Shown here: one piece after another, positions 49,001-57,781 of the stretch
How the letters are laid out: each line of letters starts with the position of its first letter
Numbering within the stretch: position 1 is the stretch's first letter
From: DYRB01 sp963802205
GTDB lineage: Bacteria; Pseudomonadota; Gammaproteobacteria; Chromatiales; Chromatiaceae
Direction: 5' to 3'
Assembly: GCA_963802205.1 (NCBI GenBank)
Contig: CAWDHW010000014.1
Location: 92,756 to 156,755 of the forward strand
DNA length: 64,000 nt
Position numbers and translations under genes: made by a program
The notes under the pieces: model-generated
What the model saw: only the letters and a program-made list of their open reading frames with translations
What the model was told of the DNA's origin: nothing
Database searches by the model: none

Positions 49001-49132
49001 AATGAGGACATTCGGAATGTCGGTCGCAGACAAGCGCGGCTGCAGGAACAGGTCGATATCGTCTGCCGAGGCGGGCAGATGGGCAATCAGCAAGACGACG
49101 GCCAGAAGGCGGGTGAGGAAATGGCTTCTCAT
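46034..49132 (-). CDS. pilY1: PilY1-like type IV pilus tip adhesin
   Basis: Large pilus-associated protein of 1032 aa from ATG 49132, preceded by AGGAG and followed by its own signal peptide (LLAVVLLIAHLPASA). The N-terminal half has a von Willebrand A-like region (IPNVLILLDNTANWN; RNFIIYISNGAVQ), but the MIDAS DxSxS is replaced by D-N-T-A-N. The C-terminal half is a PilY1 beta-propeller (VVFYGGNDGMLRAVNG; AGMRRGGRVLYSFDV; ADLGGNIYRL). The upstream pilX frame continues into it without a stop. fimT follows. Confidence 0.92.
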   Translation of the reverse strand: MRSHFLTRLLAVVLLIAHLPASADDIDLFLQPRLSATDIPNVLILLDNTANWNTAFTNEIAALVTTVNNLPVNADGSAKFRVGLMLFTETGGGNSNDDGGYVRAAVRPLTSVNKTKYMALLNSLDRVADKSNGGKAGKTMVEAYRYWTGSAPYAGNNKVKTDYRGNTSGTAASNAIYALPDNALTTKAGTQYLSPVLPDSCARNFIIYISNGAVQDNSSDTRAATDQLVSAANAVGITGATTAIPISPSGSADNVGDEWARFLYQSNDNIITYTLDVDKVTNGQGPGWTALLRSMAGVSNGKYFDVSSGSGGVQISDALAKIFSEIQAVNSVFASVSLPVSVSIQGTYLNQVYVGMFRPDADALPRWAGNLKQYKVGKIGNTLKLLDAAGSGAINANTGFITECARSFWTPTTLDNYWWFRPQGGCLAVANSNQSNTPDGNIVEKGGQAYKLRAWANTYWRTVKTCPATLASCTGMTDFNNTNVTQTQLGASSTTERDKLINWQKGQDVDDERVRTWFETMRPSAHGDVLHSRPVALNYGTDGSPEIVVFYGGNDGMLRAVNGNRSASIDGVSAGDEFWSFVPPEFYTSIKRLRDNTTAISFLGSTGTRLPKPYGVDGPVTALQDAYDASPRRAWIYAGMRRGGRVLYSFDVTDPASPSLKWKRGCPNQGDDTNCTTGLAGIGQTWSPPRTLKASGYGSGSTPLLILGGGYDPCEDGDPNTCTSSAKGRHIYVLNADTGTLLKTFDTDRAVAGDIIVIPDASTGLAKWGYAADLGGNIYRLSGATANAAFGDTDPASWTITKIASLGCDTPASCTANRKFMFGPDVVGYDGSYVLLIGSGDREKPITGFTSAYGVTNYFFRLRDQPENTDWLSSENANCSANLLCLSSLLPIATATPDQASLDTKKGWYLGLSAHEQVVTSSVTVFGVTTFSTHTPAVPAAGACTSHLGTTKVYNIDFLNAATANGSGNRFELVSGGGLPPSPVAGMVRLDDGEIVPFVIGASPESSLEVKLAPPPPSASQPKNQIYWYIQQ

Positions 49133-49645
49133 GCTGGTTCTCCTGCGGGAAGTCGGGTTCACGGACACACCGCTTCTTTTCTTTTCCTTCGCCAGCAACA
49201 CGCGCACACCGGAATGCACCTCTACCGCCGCCCCGCCGGCATTCTCGTGTCCCGACACGGTGGCCTTCAAGTCCCAGGTGGTAATAAAGGTCCCTCCTAC
49301 CATTTTGAGACCTATGCTGCTGGGCTTGGCGGGCTCTTTCTCGGCGGCGCGCAGGCATTGGGGCTGCGCCATCGCGACCACGTAGTCCGTAGTGTCGTCG
49401 TTGTCCATATCGGCGTAGATCGTTTCGGCAGTGGGCCTGTCGGTAAAAGTGGAACTCAGCACTTTGGCAATACCCTTGTTGGCGGCGGCGATGGCCTCAT
49501 TGCGGAACTGCATATTGCCAACGGCCTTTATATTGGCCGTGCTCAGGTTCTGGGCGGCGATGACCATCAGGGTCATCATCACCAGCACGATGAGACTGAT
49601 CACCAGGGTGGCGCCGCGCTGATCCAGGGGTGAGGAACGGTTCAT
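49133..49645 (-). CDS. pilX: PilX-like minor pilin assembly protein, no stop before pilY1
   Basis: 171 codons from ATG 49645, whose ATG overlaps the pilW stop. Motif QRGATLVISLIVLVMMTLMV resembles PilX N-termini. The C-terminal part ends EVHSGVRVLLAKEKK. No stop codon separates it from pilY1: the same frame reads through KRSGVSVNPTSRRRTS into the pilY1 start. A one-base shift in the A/G-rich AAGGAAAAGAAAAGAAG tract would give a TGA soon after. Either a true fusion or an indel explains this. Confidence 0.78.
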
Positions 49646-50840
49646 GGTGCCTCCCGTCTGACGGAAACATTGGTCAGCCGCACTGTCGTGGAAAAGAGGT
49701 GGCGCTTGTAGCTCGGGTGGGCATCGGTCGAATCGTACGGCCACCAAGGGTGGTGCTGCCAAGTGTAGGTCTTGGTGCTCTCGTATAGCCCGACGTGGTC
49801 TCCGGAGCGCGCGCCAGTACATAGAGCTTGGCCGCCGTCACGTTCGTCAATTGTACAGCGGTGCAGGGCGCGGCCGACGTGCAGCGGACGAAGCCATCGG
49901 GGCTGCCGTCAGCCCGGTTGTCCGGGTAGTAGTTGATGTTATAGCCTGTCTTACTCTTAGTTGTCGATGCCGAACTCCACCCGGAAGCCTTCGATACCCT
50001 CGATCAGTGGGACGGCTGCTTGGTGGGCCAGGGTGCCATCCGCGAGATCGAACTCAGAGCGAACCAAGGTCGGGATGCCATCGTCCGCCGTCATGGCGTG
50101 ATGCGAATGTAATAGATGTGAGAGATGAATCTCCTTTCCGCGCATCTCCTGATGCAATCTGGGGCCGGTAGTGCCAGTTCCGACACGGCTTCGCTGTGCA
50201 GTGGTGAAGTATAACCCGTGGTGTTCAGAGGCATAGGTGTTGACACGTAGGGTGTGGCGTTTGTCGAGTTCACAAACGAGGACTGGAAATAGAGCTTGCC
50301 GGGGGAATCGGCAGTTCGCAGTTGCCGACGACCGTGCACGCAGGACTCGGCATGGCGCACGACCAGCACAGTCGGTATTGTCGAGCCGTTGATTGGCGAC
50401 CACGCCGGCAGCAATCGGTGGGTGCGCGAGCCACTTCATACGCCTGGAGAGGGATGCCGATGAGGTTGCGTTTGTAATGGGTGTTCCAGTGTTGGTGCGT
50501 CAGTTGTGTAGGTCAGGCAAGGATCGGGCACGGCGCTGGGTATATCGCTGGTTGCTGGGGTTGCGTTCAAATCGTCGAACGGCGGTAGATAGGTCCCCCA
50601 GAACCCGGCATGGACGATGTCGCTCTCCAGCAACTGCATGGCAAAGCGGCCATTGTCGATCAGGCTGTTCGTCTTGGCCATTTCGCTGTTGCTGCGGCTC
50701 GTGTTGATAAAGAGGGTGAGCAGCGCTACCAGCATTACCAGGCCGATCGCGATCGCGATCATGAGTTCGACCAGGGTGAATCCGGACCGCCCGCCGGGCA
50801 AGGACAGGCTGGGAGCGAGGACGGGCGGTCTTGGGTTCAT
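49642..50840 (-). pseudogene. pilW: PilW-like minor pilin, disrupted by several frameshifts
   Basis: Minor pilin. From ATG 50840 the motif RSGFTLVELMIAIAIGLVMLV leads into a normal PilW start (SLIDNGRFAMQLLESDIVHAGFWG), and that frame stops at 50436. Remaining PilW segments appear in changing frames. These are HWNTHYKRNLIGIPLQAY (from 50494), VLVVRHAESC (about 50350), GKLYFQSS (about 50290) and ERRFISHIYYIR (about 50110). Then come DDGIPTLVRSEFDLADGT (about 50080), TGYNINYYPDNRADGSPDG (about 49940) and HPSYKRHLFSTTVRLTN with a stop at 49642. At least six indels are needed. Coding identity is preserved, favouring poor consensus or very recent damage. Confidence 0.85.
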
Positions 50841-50850
50841 AGTGCCCTGG

Positions 50851-51420
50851 TCACAGCGTGGCGAAGCGAACGAGTGTCGTCACGGCGCGTCGGCACCGGT
50901 CGTTCGAACAGGGCGTGCCGGTATCGCCATCGTAGCTGTCCTTACCGCAGGCGACGCTGGCGGGGGGGATGGAAGCAGGGATCAGGCCCTGCCAGGCCAC
51001 GGTCACCAGGTACTCGGTGCTACCGATGCTTTCGATGCAGCCGCGCCCGCCAATCATGGCGCCGAGCTTGCTGCTGCCTGTGGTTTCACCGGCACCCTGG
51101 AGGGCGTTGCACCATTCGTTGGTATCGGCCTGTTGGCGGGTGGTCGTGGAGGTGGGACAGGTGATGCCCATGCCGACGGGTGTCGTGGTGACGTAGGCGG
51201 CGGCATGGGCACGGTTGTTGGCGAGGCGACCGGCCATGTCGTTTAGCAGGACCAATGCCTGGGCGCGTTGATAGGCCTCGAGTTGGGAAATCTGGAGCTG
51301 CGCCTGGAATTTGGCCAGTCCCAGCAGGCCGATGGCGAGAATGACCATGGTGATGAGCAACTCGGTCATGGTGGTACCGGATTGCCGCCGATGTGGGGGC
51401 GACGCTTGCCGTGTTCTCAT
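50851..51420 (-). CDS. pilV: PilV-type minor pilin
   Basis: 189-aa type IV minor pilin, intact. After a 15-residue basic leader the motif is SGTTMTELLITMVILAIGLLGLAKFQ, with Gly at -1, Thr at +1 and Glu at +5, typical of PilV. The globular part has Cys pairs (ITCPTS; EWCNALQG; GRGCIES; VACGKDS; TPCSNDRCRR) likely making disulfides. It lies between pilE and pilW on the same strand and is the only minor pilin of this cluster without any frame problem. Confidence 0.9.
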   Translation of the reverse strand: MRTRQASPPHRRQSGTTMTELLITMVILAIGLLGLAKFQAQLQISQLEAYQRAQALVLLNDMAGRLANNRAHAAAYVTTTPVGMGITCPTSTTTRQQADTNEWCNALQGAGETTGSSKLGAMIGGRGCIESIGSTEYLVTVAWQGLIPASIPPASVACGKDSYDGDTGTPCSNDRCRRAVTTLVRFATL

Positions 51421-51461
51421 GATTGCCTCTCCAGCCCTTGGCTGGCCGCACCCATTTCAGG

Positions 51462-51867
51462 TCACCATTTATTCGCGGGCGTCTTGGTACCAGTGCTATC
51501 CAATGTCAGATTGCCATCGCTGGTTTGGCCCCCGATGGCCGTAAAGGTAATCGTATAGGTAGGGGCCTGGCCAGTCCCCAGGGTAATGCCATAGCTATAA
51601 TTTCTGCTGACCTCGGGCGGTAGGGCATAACCGCTGGCCACCAGCTCGTCCTTGCTGGCATAGCGACGAATGGCGAGGCAGGAATTGCTGCTCGCGATTG
51701 GCGATGTCCATCATCTCCGCCTGTGCAGCGGCGCGGTTGCCGCGGAGGATGTACTGTCGGTAGCTTGGCAGGGCGATCGCCACCAGGATGCCGATAATCG
51801 CAACCGTGATCATCAATTCGACGAAGGTAAATCCGAATTGCTTCGCATTATGGGGCGGGATAAACAT
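51462..51867 (-). pseudogene. pilE: PilE-like minor pilin, frameshifted
   Basis: Type IV minor pilin, first gene of the cluster. ATG 51867 starts a short leader, then QFGFTFVELMITVAIIGILVAIALPSY, and MMDIANREQQF. Near 51675-51685 the frame slips by one base. The expected continuation RRYASKDELVASGYALPP, then NYSYGITLGTG and TSDGNLTLDSTG, runs in another frame to a stop at 51462. The Phe at +3 (FTFVE) is unusual next to the common Thr-Leu. Corrected length is about 134 aa, normal for PilE. Confidence 0.86.
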
Positions 51868-52244
51868 CTTGGATCTCGGGCTTGATCGTCTCTCTGCGCA
51901 CATGTCCAGGCGGCCGTGCGACCCGCCCCCCGAACTGTTGAGACGGCTGCCAGGATGATCTAGGCCGACGCCAATCACCTTGGGTTCTAGGATAGTTAAC
52001 GGCGGTTCTCAGACCGTGACTAGGGTCGCAAGTCTGGGTCAGTGGGCATTCGTTACCGACCGGTTGGAGATTGAGGGTATTGAACTCAGTTGGGGGGGAC
52101 GCAGGTTTCCCGGGAGGTCTGGCCGGAACGACGATCGCTGGTCCGACTGAGGAATGGCCGCGCCTCGGTATGGAGCGGCGGGCAACCGGCACCTCCGGTC
52201 CCTGCATTGGCGCCCTCACCCCATCCGCGGTATCTTCCCGGGCC
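51868..52244. other. 377-nt divergent intergenic region
   Basis: Lies between pilE (minus) and the second GldA-like gene (plus) and must carry both promoters. I found no confident -35/-10 pair or coding region here. Confidence 0.45.
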
Positions 52245-53220
52245 ATGCCCAGCCTGCTCCACGTCACCGGTCTCGCCCGCGATTACCGCGGTCACCCTGC
52301 CCTGAGCGGGGTGACCCTGACGCTGGAGCGGGGCGACCGTGCTGGGCCTGCTCGGTCCCAACGGGGCCGGCAAGACCACCTGCCTCCAGGTCTTGAGCGG
52401 TAACCTGGCCCCGAGCGCCGGGTCTGTGGTCATCTGCGGGTTCGATCTGGTCGGTGCGCCCCTCAAGGCCAAGCGCCATCTGGGCTACCTCCCGGAGCGA
52501 CCGCCCCTCTACCCGGAAATGCGGGTGGACGAGTACCTGGAGCTCTGTGCCCGGCTGCACCGTGTCCCGCGCCGTCAGGTCGCCGCGGCGGTGCGTCGGG
52601 TCAAGGGCCGCTGCGGCTTGGGGGATGTCGGTCGGCGCTTGCTGGCTAAGCTCTCCCGAGGGTACCGACAACGCTTGGGCCTGGCACAGGCCATCATCCA
52701 TGAGCCGGACCTGGTGATCCTGGATGAACCCACCGAGGGCCTGGACCCGGAACAGATCCGCGAGGTGCGGCTGCTGATCCGCGAGCTGGCGGTCCACTGC
52801 GGGGTGATCCTCTCCAGCCACATACTCCCGGAGGTGCAGGAGGTCTGCACCCAGGTCCTGATCCTGCGCAACGGTCGGCCGGTCCACCAGGGCCCCCTGG
52901 CCGCGCTGCGGCCACAGCAGGGCGGCGCGGCCTTCCACGTCCGCCTGGACCGTCCGCCGCCGACCGCCGAACTGCTCAGGCTTCCGGTGATCAACGCCGC
53001 CCTGGCCGGGGATGATGGGGCCCTGCGCATCGATCTGGCACCGGGGCTGCCGCCTTCTGCCCTGGCCAGCGCCCTGGTGGATGCCGGCTACGGCCTGCGG
53101 GAGCTGACCCCGGAGCGCACCGACCTGGAGCGCATCTACTTCGAGACGCTGGGCCTTACCGCAGGCCATCCTGGCGCGCCGCCGGACCTTCCCGCCGCCC
53201 CCGTCGGGGATTGCGCATGA
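52245..53220 (+). pseudogene. GldA-like ABC ATPase of second locus, frameshifted near its start
   Basis: ABC-2 type ATPase paralogous to the one at 30445. ATG 52245 begins MPSLLHVTGLARDYRGHPALSGVTLTLERGD; after 52338 the frame is lost. Dropping one C in GACCG there joins it to VLGLLGPNGAGKTTCLQVL (Walker A) and the long frame ending at 53220. That frame holds YLPERPPLYPEM, LSRGYRQRLG, VILDEPTEGLDP and SSHILPE. As sequenced, a start at GTG 52339 would delete the N-terminal strands before Walker A. Corrected length is about 324 aa. Confidence 0.85.
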
Positions 53221-53954
53221 TCCTGACGCTTGCCAGGCGCGAATGGCGCGCCGGCCTGCTGACCCCCCTGGGTTGGGTCTTGCTGGCCGCCAATCAGGCG
53301 GTGTTGGGCTGGATCTTTCTCCAGGTCCTGGAGCGGTTCACCGGCCTGGAGGCCGCCAAGCGCAGTGTGGGCCTCACCCTGGAGCTCTCGTTGAACCTCT
53401 GGGGCTTTGCCGCTGCACTGACCCTATTGAGCGCCCCATTGCTGGCGGCGCGCATGTTCGCTGGGGAGCGCCATGAGGGCAGCGCCAATCTGCTGGGGGC
53501 CGCCCCGGTGGCGCTGGTTGAGATGGTGCTGGGCAAGTACCTGGGCCTGGTGGGGTTGCTCACCCTGGTATGCCTGATTCCGGGCCTGCTGACCCTGACC
53601 CTGACCGGGGCCGTGACCCTGGACCCGGGGTTACTGGCGGCGGCCACCCTGGGGCTATGGCTCGCCACCCTGATGTTCGCCGCCGTTGGGCTCTTCGCCT
53701 CCAGCCTCAGCGCTCAACCCGGCGTCGCCCTGGTAGCGGCCTACGGCATCCTGATCCTGTTCTCCGTGGTCGGCCAGGCCGGTCGGGTCTTCTCCCCCAC
53801 CACCGGCCTGTTCGACTGGCTATCCTGGAACGAGCACCTGCTGTGGTTCCTGACTGGGGCCGTGCGCCTGAGCGATGTTGCCTTCTACGGGCTGTTCGTG
53901 GCCCTGTTCCTTGCACTTACCCACCGTCGCCTGGCCAATCGGCGACTGGCATGA
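53217..53954 (+). CDS. ABC-2 permease (GldF-like)
   Basis: 245-aa membrane protein from ATG 53217, overlapping the ATPase stop (ATGA). Six hydrophobic helices are visible, with the family stretch ARMFAGERHEGSANLLGAAPV between helices 2 and 3, matching the RRAGTLETLLTVPVS region of the fused protein at 31382. It forms the membrane channel of the second Gld-like complex and overlaps the next gene by 4 bases. Confidence 0.9.
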   Translation: MILTLARREWRAGLLTPLGWVLLAANQAVLGWIFLQVLERFTGLEAAKRSVGLTLELSLNLWGFAAALTLLSAPLLAARMFAGERHEGSANLLGAAPVALVEMVLGKYLGLVGLLTLVCLIPGLLTLTLTGAVTLDPGLLAAATLGLWLATLMFAAVGLFASSLSAQPGVALVAAYGILILFSVVGQAGRVFSPTTGLFDWLSWNEHLLWFLTGAVRLSDVAFYGLFVALFLALTHRRLANRRLA

Positions 53955-55369
53955 GCGTGACCCAGGACACCCCCCCGCCGGTCGTGACCCAGGGGACCCA
54001 GGCGGTCCCTGAGTCCCCGCCCGGCCGCGTCCTGCCACGGCTGCTGCGGCAGTTGGCGGATCTCGTCTTCGTGATCCTGCTGGTAGCGGTGGCGATCTTG
54101 GCGGGATGGCTCGTGGCCCGGCACGACACCTATTGGGACTGGACCGCGGATGCCAACAACAGCCTGACTACCGAGAGCCTGGCCGTCCTCGACACCCTCG
54201 AGGGGCCGCTGCGCATCGGGGCCTACGTCGGTCCGGAGCAGCCCCTGGCGAAGGCCATCGATCGCCTGGTGGCGCGTTATCGCAAGGCCAGGCCGGACCT
54301 GGAGCTGACCTTCATCGACCCGACCCGCTCCCCCGAGCAGGCCCGCGCCGCCGAGGTCACCCTGCTCGGGCAACTGGTCCTGGAGTATCGGGGCCGGCGG
54401 GAGACCCTGCGCGAGTTGACCGAGGCTACCCTGACGGCGGCCATCGCCCGCCTCACCGCGGATCGGGTCACCTGGATTTCGGCCCTCGTGGGCCACGGGG
54501 AGAGGGCCATCGCCGGTACCGGGGATGGGGACCTGGGGCGCTTCGGTCAGTACCTGCAAGGGCAGGGGCTGCGGGCTGCCCCCCTGGATCTCGCCATCCA
54601 GAAGACCGTGCCGGTCAACACCGACCTGCTGATCCTGTCGGTCCCGGCGGTGGACCTTTTCCCCGGGGAGGTCGATCAACTCAGGTCCTACCTCCGCGAG
54701 GGCGGCAACCTGCTCTGGCTGACGGACCCCGGGGGCCTGGGCGGCCTCGACCCCATCGCCGCTGAGCTTGGCCTGCGCGCTCTACCCGGGACCCTGGTGG
54801 ACGCCAATGTCCGCGATCTCGGGATCGATACCCCGACGGTGGCCATGGTCGCCGACTATCCGGCCCATCCGATAACGGCTGGGCTCAGTGCCGCCGCCCT
54901 GTTTCCCGGGGCCCAGGCCATGGCGTCTGCGGTAGGGGAGGGCTGGACGCCCGCCCTGCGCCTGGCCACCCGCAAGGGGAGCTGGAACGAGACGGGCCCT
55001 GTCCAAGGCGAGGTGACCCGGGACCCGGGCCAGGGGGAGGAGGCCGGCCCCCTGACCATCGCCTTGGCCCTGAGCCGCCCCTCCCCAAAGGGTCAGGGAG
55101 AGCAGCGGGTGGTGGTGGTCGGGGATGGGGATTTTCTCAGCAACGCCCACTTAAGCCAGGGCGGAAACCTGGATCTGGGGTTGCGCCTGGTGCGCTGGGC
55201 CAGCGGTCAGCCCGGCCCGGTGCCGCCCTCTGAGCCCTGGAGCGGGGACCGCGATCTGGCGCTCGACGACCGGCGTCGGATCTTGATAAGTGCTCTGACC
55301 CTGGTGATCCTGCCCGGCGTCTTCGTCCTCGCCGGGCTGCTCATCCGCTGGCATCGCTGGCGGGACTGA
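53951..55369 (+). CDS. GldG-like ABC auxiliary protein
   Basis: 472-aa protein from ATG 53951 with a membrane helix near residues 40-60 (FVILLVAVAILAGWLVA), a periplasmic ABC_transp_aux domain and a second helix near 445-465. Characteristic pieces are DWTADANNSLTTESLAVLDTL, LILSVPAVDLFPGEVDQLRSYL and RVVVVGDGDFLSNAHL. An SRPSPKGQGEQR stretch near residue 375 is encoded by a CTCCCC/GGGAGAG palindrome that looks like a dispersed repeat inserted in frame. Confidence 0.88.
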   Translation: MSVTQDTPPPVVTQGTQAVPESPPGRVLPRLLRQLADLVFVILLVAVAILAGWLVARHDTYWDWTADANNSLTTESLAVLDTLEGPLRIGAYVGPEQPLAKAIDRLVARYRKARPDLELTFIDPTRSPEQARAAEVTLLGQLVLEYRGRRETLRELTEATLTAAIARLTADRVTWISALVGHGERAIAGTGDGDLGRFGQYLQGQGLRAAPLDLAIQKTVPVNTDLLILSVPAVDLFPGEVDQLRSYLREGGNLLWLTDPGGLGGLDPIAAELGLRALPGTLVDANVRDLGIDTPTVAMVADYPAHPITAGLSAAALFPGAQAMASAVGEGWTPALRLATRKGSWNETGPVQGEVTRDPGQGEEAGPLTIALALSRPSPKGQGEQRVVVVGDGDFLSNAHLSQGGNLDLGLRLVRWASGQPGPVPPSEPWSGDRDLALDDRRRILISALTLVILPGVFVLAGLLIRWHRWRD

Positions 55370-55421
55370 GCCCCAAACCTGACCCAGACCCGATCCGTCC
55401 ACCTAATCCGTCCGACGTCAC

Positions 55422-56630
55422 ATGCGCGCACGCTGGTCCGTCAACCTGCTCCTGTTGCTCCTGGTCGCCGGCCTGGGTTGGGCGCTGCTGCGCGACCTGC
55501 GCCTGGCCCGGGAGGCGAGCCGGCTCACCGGCATGGACCCGACCCGGATCGAGGGCCTGGAGCTGGTCCGCCCGGGCCGCGACAGCATCCGACTGGAGCG
55601 CCTCAACGGCGGGGGCTGGCGCATGACCTCGCCCTACCGCATCGCCGCGGACAGCGAGCGCGTCGCTCGCCTGCTGGCGGTGACCGGGGCCGGGGTGGCG
55701 CGGAGCTTCCCGGCCCAGGGCGTCGATCTCAAGGCCCTGGGGCTGGAGCCGGACCCGGTCCGCATCAGCCTGGGTGGTCAGACCCTGCGCTTTGGCAACA
55801 CAGACCCCATCGACCGACTGCGTTACGTCGGTTCGGGTGACCTGATCCACCTGACAGAGGACCGCTTCTACCATTTGCTGATCGGTCCGGCCGCGGACTA
55901 TGTGGACCTCGGCCTCATCCCCGGTGGGGAGCTGCCGGCCGGGGCCGACATCAATGGGGAGGCCCTGGACCCCGCCACCCTGGCGGCTTTGGCCAGCCTG
56001 CGGGCCGAGCGCGTGGAGCCCCTGGGCGGCGACCTGGACGGGCGCATCCTCCAGGTGCGGCCGGCAGGGGATGTCCCACCCCTGCGCTTCCTGGTCTCGT
56101 CGGATGGCCTGCGCTGGTCCAGGCCGGACCTGCGCCTGACCTACCTGGTGCCAAGCCCGCCCCCGGCCCTGGTAGAGACCCCGGCCACGCCCCCTGTCGA
56201 GGCAGCGACCACGCAGGACTCCGCGGCCCCGGCCGCCGGGCCCTTTAGCGAACAGGTGGTTGGCGTCATCGGGGGACCGGATCAGGGCAGGCCCGCGCCT
56301 GATCGTCTGCCCGCCGATACGGCGCAGGGCTGGTCCGAACCCGTGGTGGATCCCGCTACCCCCGTGGAGATGCGTGTAGAGCGCCTGGACCCCAAGGCTC
56401 AGGTCCCAGAGGATGCGGCCGGGACCCCCGCACTGCACCCTGGACCGGACTCGCGGGTCGAACGGCAGCAGGCCATCGACGATGCGGTCGCCTTGTCCTT
56501 CGGCGGGCCCCCGGTGCGCAGCCAGAAGCAAATCCAGAAGGACGAGTCCGGCGCGATGGACGGCGAGGCCATCGTCAGCCCGGAGCAGGCGCGACGCCCG
56601 CCACCGGCGGTCAAGTTGAGGCCCGAGTGA
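55422..56630 (+). CDS. DUF4340 membrane-anchored protein
   Basis: 402-aa protein, last member of the second Gld-like locus. A membrane helix lies near residues 6-23 (SVNLLLLLLVAGLGWALL), followed by two DUF4340-type modules (IEGLELVRPGRDSIRLERL; VDLKALGLEPDPVRISLGG; LIHLTEDRFYHLL). The last 160 residues are Pro/Ala/Gln-rich and probably disordered. It corresponds to the frameshifted gene at 34323. mutM starts 15 bases downstream. Confidence 0.85.
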   Translation: MRARWSVNLLLLLLVAGLGWALLRDLRLAREASRLTGMDPTRIEGLELVRPGRDSIRLERLNGGGWRMTSPYRIAADSERVARLLAVTGAGVARSFPAQGVDLKALGLEPDPVRISLGGQTLRFGNTDPIDRLRYVGSGDLIHLTEDRFYHLLIGPAADYVDLGLIPGGELPAGADINGEALDPATLAALASLRAERVEPLGGDLDGRILQVRPAGDVPPLRFLVSSDGLRWSRPDLRLTYLVPSPPPALVETPATPPVEAATTQDSAAPAAGPFSEQVVGVIGGPDQGRPAPDRLPADTAQGWSEPVVDPATPVEMRVERLDPKAQVPEDAAGTPALHPGPDSRVERQQAIDDAVALSFGGPPVRSQKQIQKDESGAMDGEAIVSPEQARRPPPAVKLRPE

Positions 56631-56645
56631 ATCCCTTGAGGCGCC

Positions 56646-57461
56646 ATGCCGGAACTGCCTGAGGTCGAGACCACCCTGCGCGGCGTGTCGCCCTACCTGG
56701 AGGGTCGGCGCATTGCCTGCCTGCGGGTGCGCGAGCCGCGTTTGCGCTACCCGGTGACCCCGGAAATGGCCAACGCCCTGGAGGGTCAGGCCATCCGCGC
56801 CTTTCGGCGGCGGGGCAAGTACCTGTTGCTGGACCTGGAGCGCGGGACCCTGCTGATCCACTTGGGGATGTCGGGGAGCCTGCGCGTCCTGCCCCCGGCG
56901 ACCCCGCCCGGCCCCCATGACCACCTGGACCTGGTGCTGGTGGACGGTCCCTGCCTGCGCCTGCGCGATCCGCGCCGCTTCGGTGTCTTCCTGTGGTTCG
57001 ACGGGCCGGCGGAGTCCCACCCCCTGATCGCCCACCTGGGCCCCGAGCCCCTGGGACCAGGGTTCGACGGCGACCACCTCTTCCGCCTCTCCCGGGGGCG
57101 CCGCACCGCGGTCAAGGGCTTCATCATGGACGCCTCCGTCGTGGTCGGGGTCGGCAATATCTACGCCAACGAGAGCCTCTTCGGCAGCGGCATCCACCCG
57201 GCCCGGGCCTGCGGGCGGGTCGGTCTGGGACGCTATCGGGAACTGGCTGCGGAGATCCGCCGGGTCCTGACCGCCGCCATCGCCCAGGGCGGGACCAGCC
57301 TGCGCGACTTCGTCCAGGAAGACGGCCGCCCCGGCTACTTCGCCCAGGCCCTACGGGTCTACGGCCGCGAGGGCGAGCCCTGCCCGGTCTGCGGCGAGCC
57401 CGTCCGCCAGCGCCGCATCGGGCAACGGTCGAGCTTCTATTGCCCACATTGCCAGCATTGA
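56646..57461 (+). CDS. mutM: Formamidopyrimidine-DNA glycosylase
   Basis: Bifunctional base-excision repair enzyme removing 8-oxoguanine. The 271-aa protein begins MPELPEVET, with the catalytic Pro2 and Glu3, has a conserved Lys in RRGKYLLLDL near residue 58, and HLGMSGSLR. VVVGVGNIYANE comes before the H2TH region, and the C-terminal zinc finger is CPVCGEPV ... FYCPHCQ. All catalytic elements are present. It follows the Gld-like operon at short spacing and may be co-transcribed. Confidence 0.97.
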   Translation: MPELPEVETTLRGVSPYLEGRRIACLRVREPRLRYPVTPEMANALEGQAIRAFRRRGKYLLLDLERGTLLIHLGMSGSLRVLPPATPPGPHDHLDLVLVDGPCLRLRDPRRFGVFLWFDGPAESHPLIAHLGPEPLGPGFDGDHLFRLSRGRRTAVKGFIMDASVVVGVGNIYANESLFGSGIHPARACGRVGLGRYRELAAEIRRVLTAAIAQGGTSLRDFVQEDGRPGYFAQALRVYGREGEPCPVCGEPVRQRRIGQRSSFYCPHCQH

Positions 57462-57781
57462 CCCGGCGGTCCGCGCCGCCGTTTGACCCGGGTGTTATTT
57501 CCAACAGGGTTTCGTCACGAACCTCTACGATTCGCCCACCTCGCCACCAGACCAATTTCCCACGTTGCGGCACCGCGAAAGAGGCGGAGGTAGGGTCCGC
57601 AGTTGGCCGATTGCGGTCTCCGAGTAGCTGAGGACGAGCGATGTTTCTGAAGCCTTTAGGGTACGATTGACGACGGTGGAGCAATCCGAGCGGGTTGGCG
57701 CGACTTAATCTGCGAAAATCAGTAAGATAAAGTGAGCGTTGACACCTGGGTCGTCCCCCACATAGCCGCGAGTACGTCGCC
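57462..57781. other. 320-nt intergenic region
   Basis: No gene supported. It is lower in GC than its neighbours, contains several short AT-rich stretches near 57700-57735 and probably the promoter of the SNase-like gene. It may hold remnants of a dispersed element, but I could not define ends. Confidence 0.45.

Noticed and set aside
49660..49822. 59-residue N-terminal extension of pilX
   Set aside because: This stretch encodes the end of pilW in another frame; the prepilin-like start at 49645 fits PilX.
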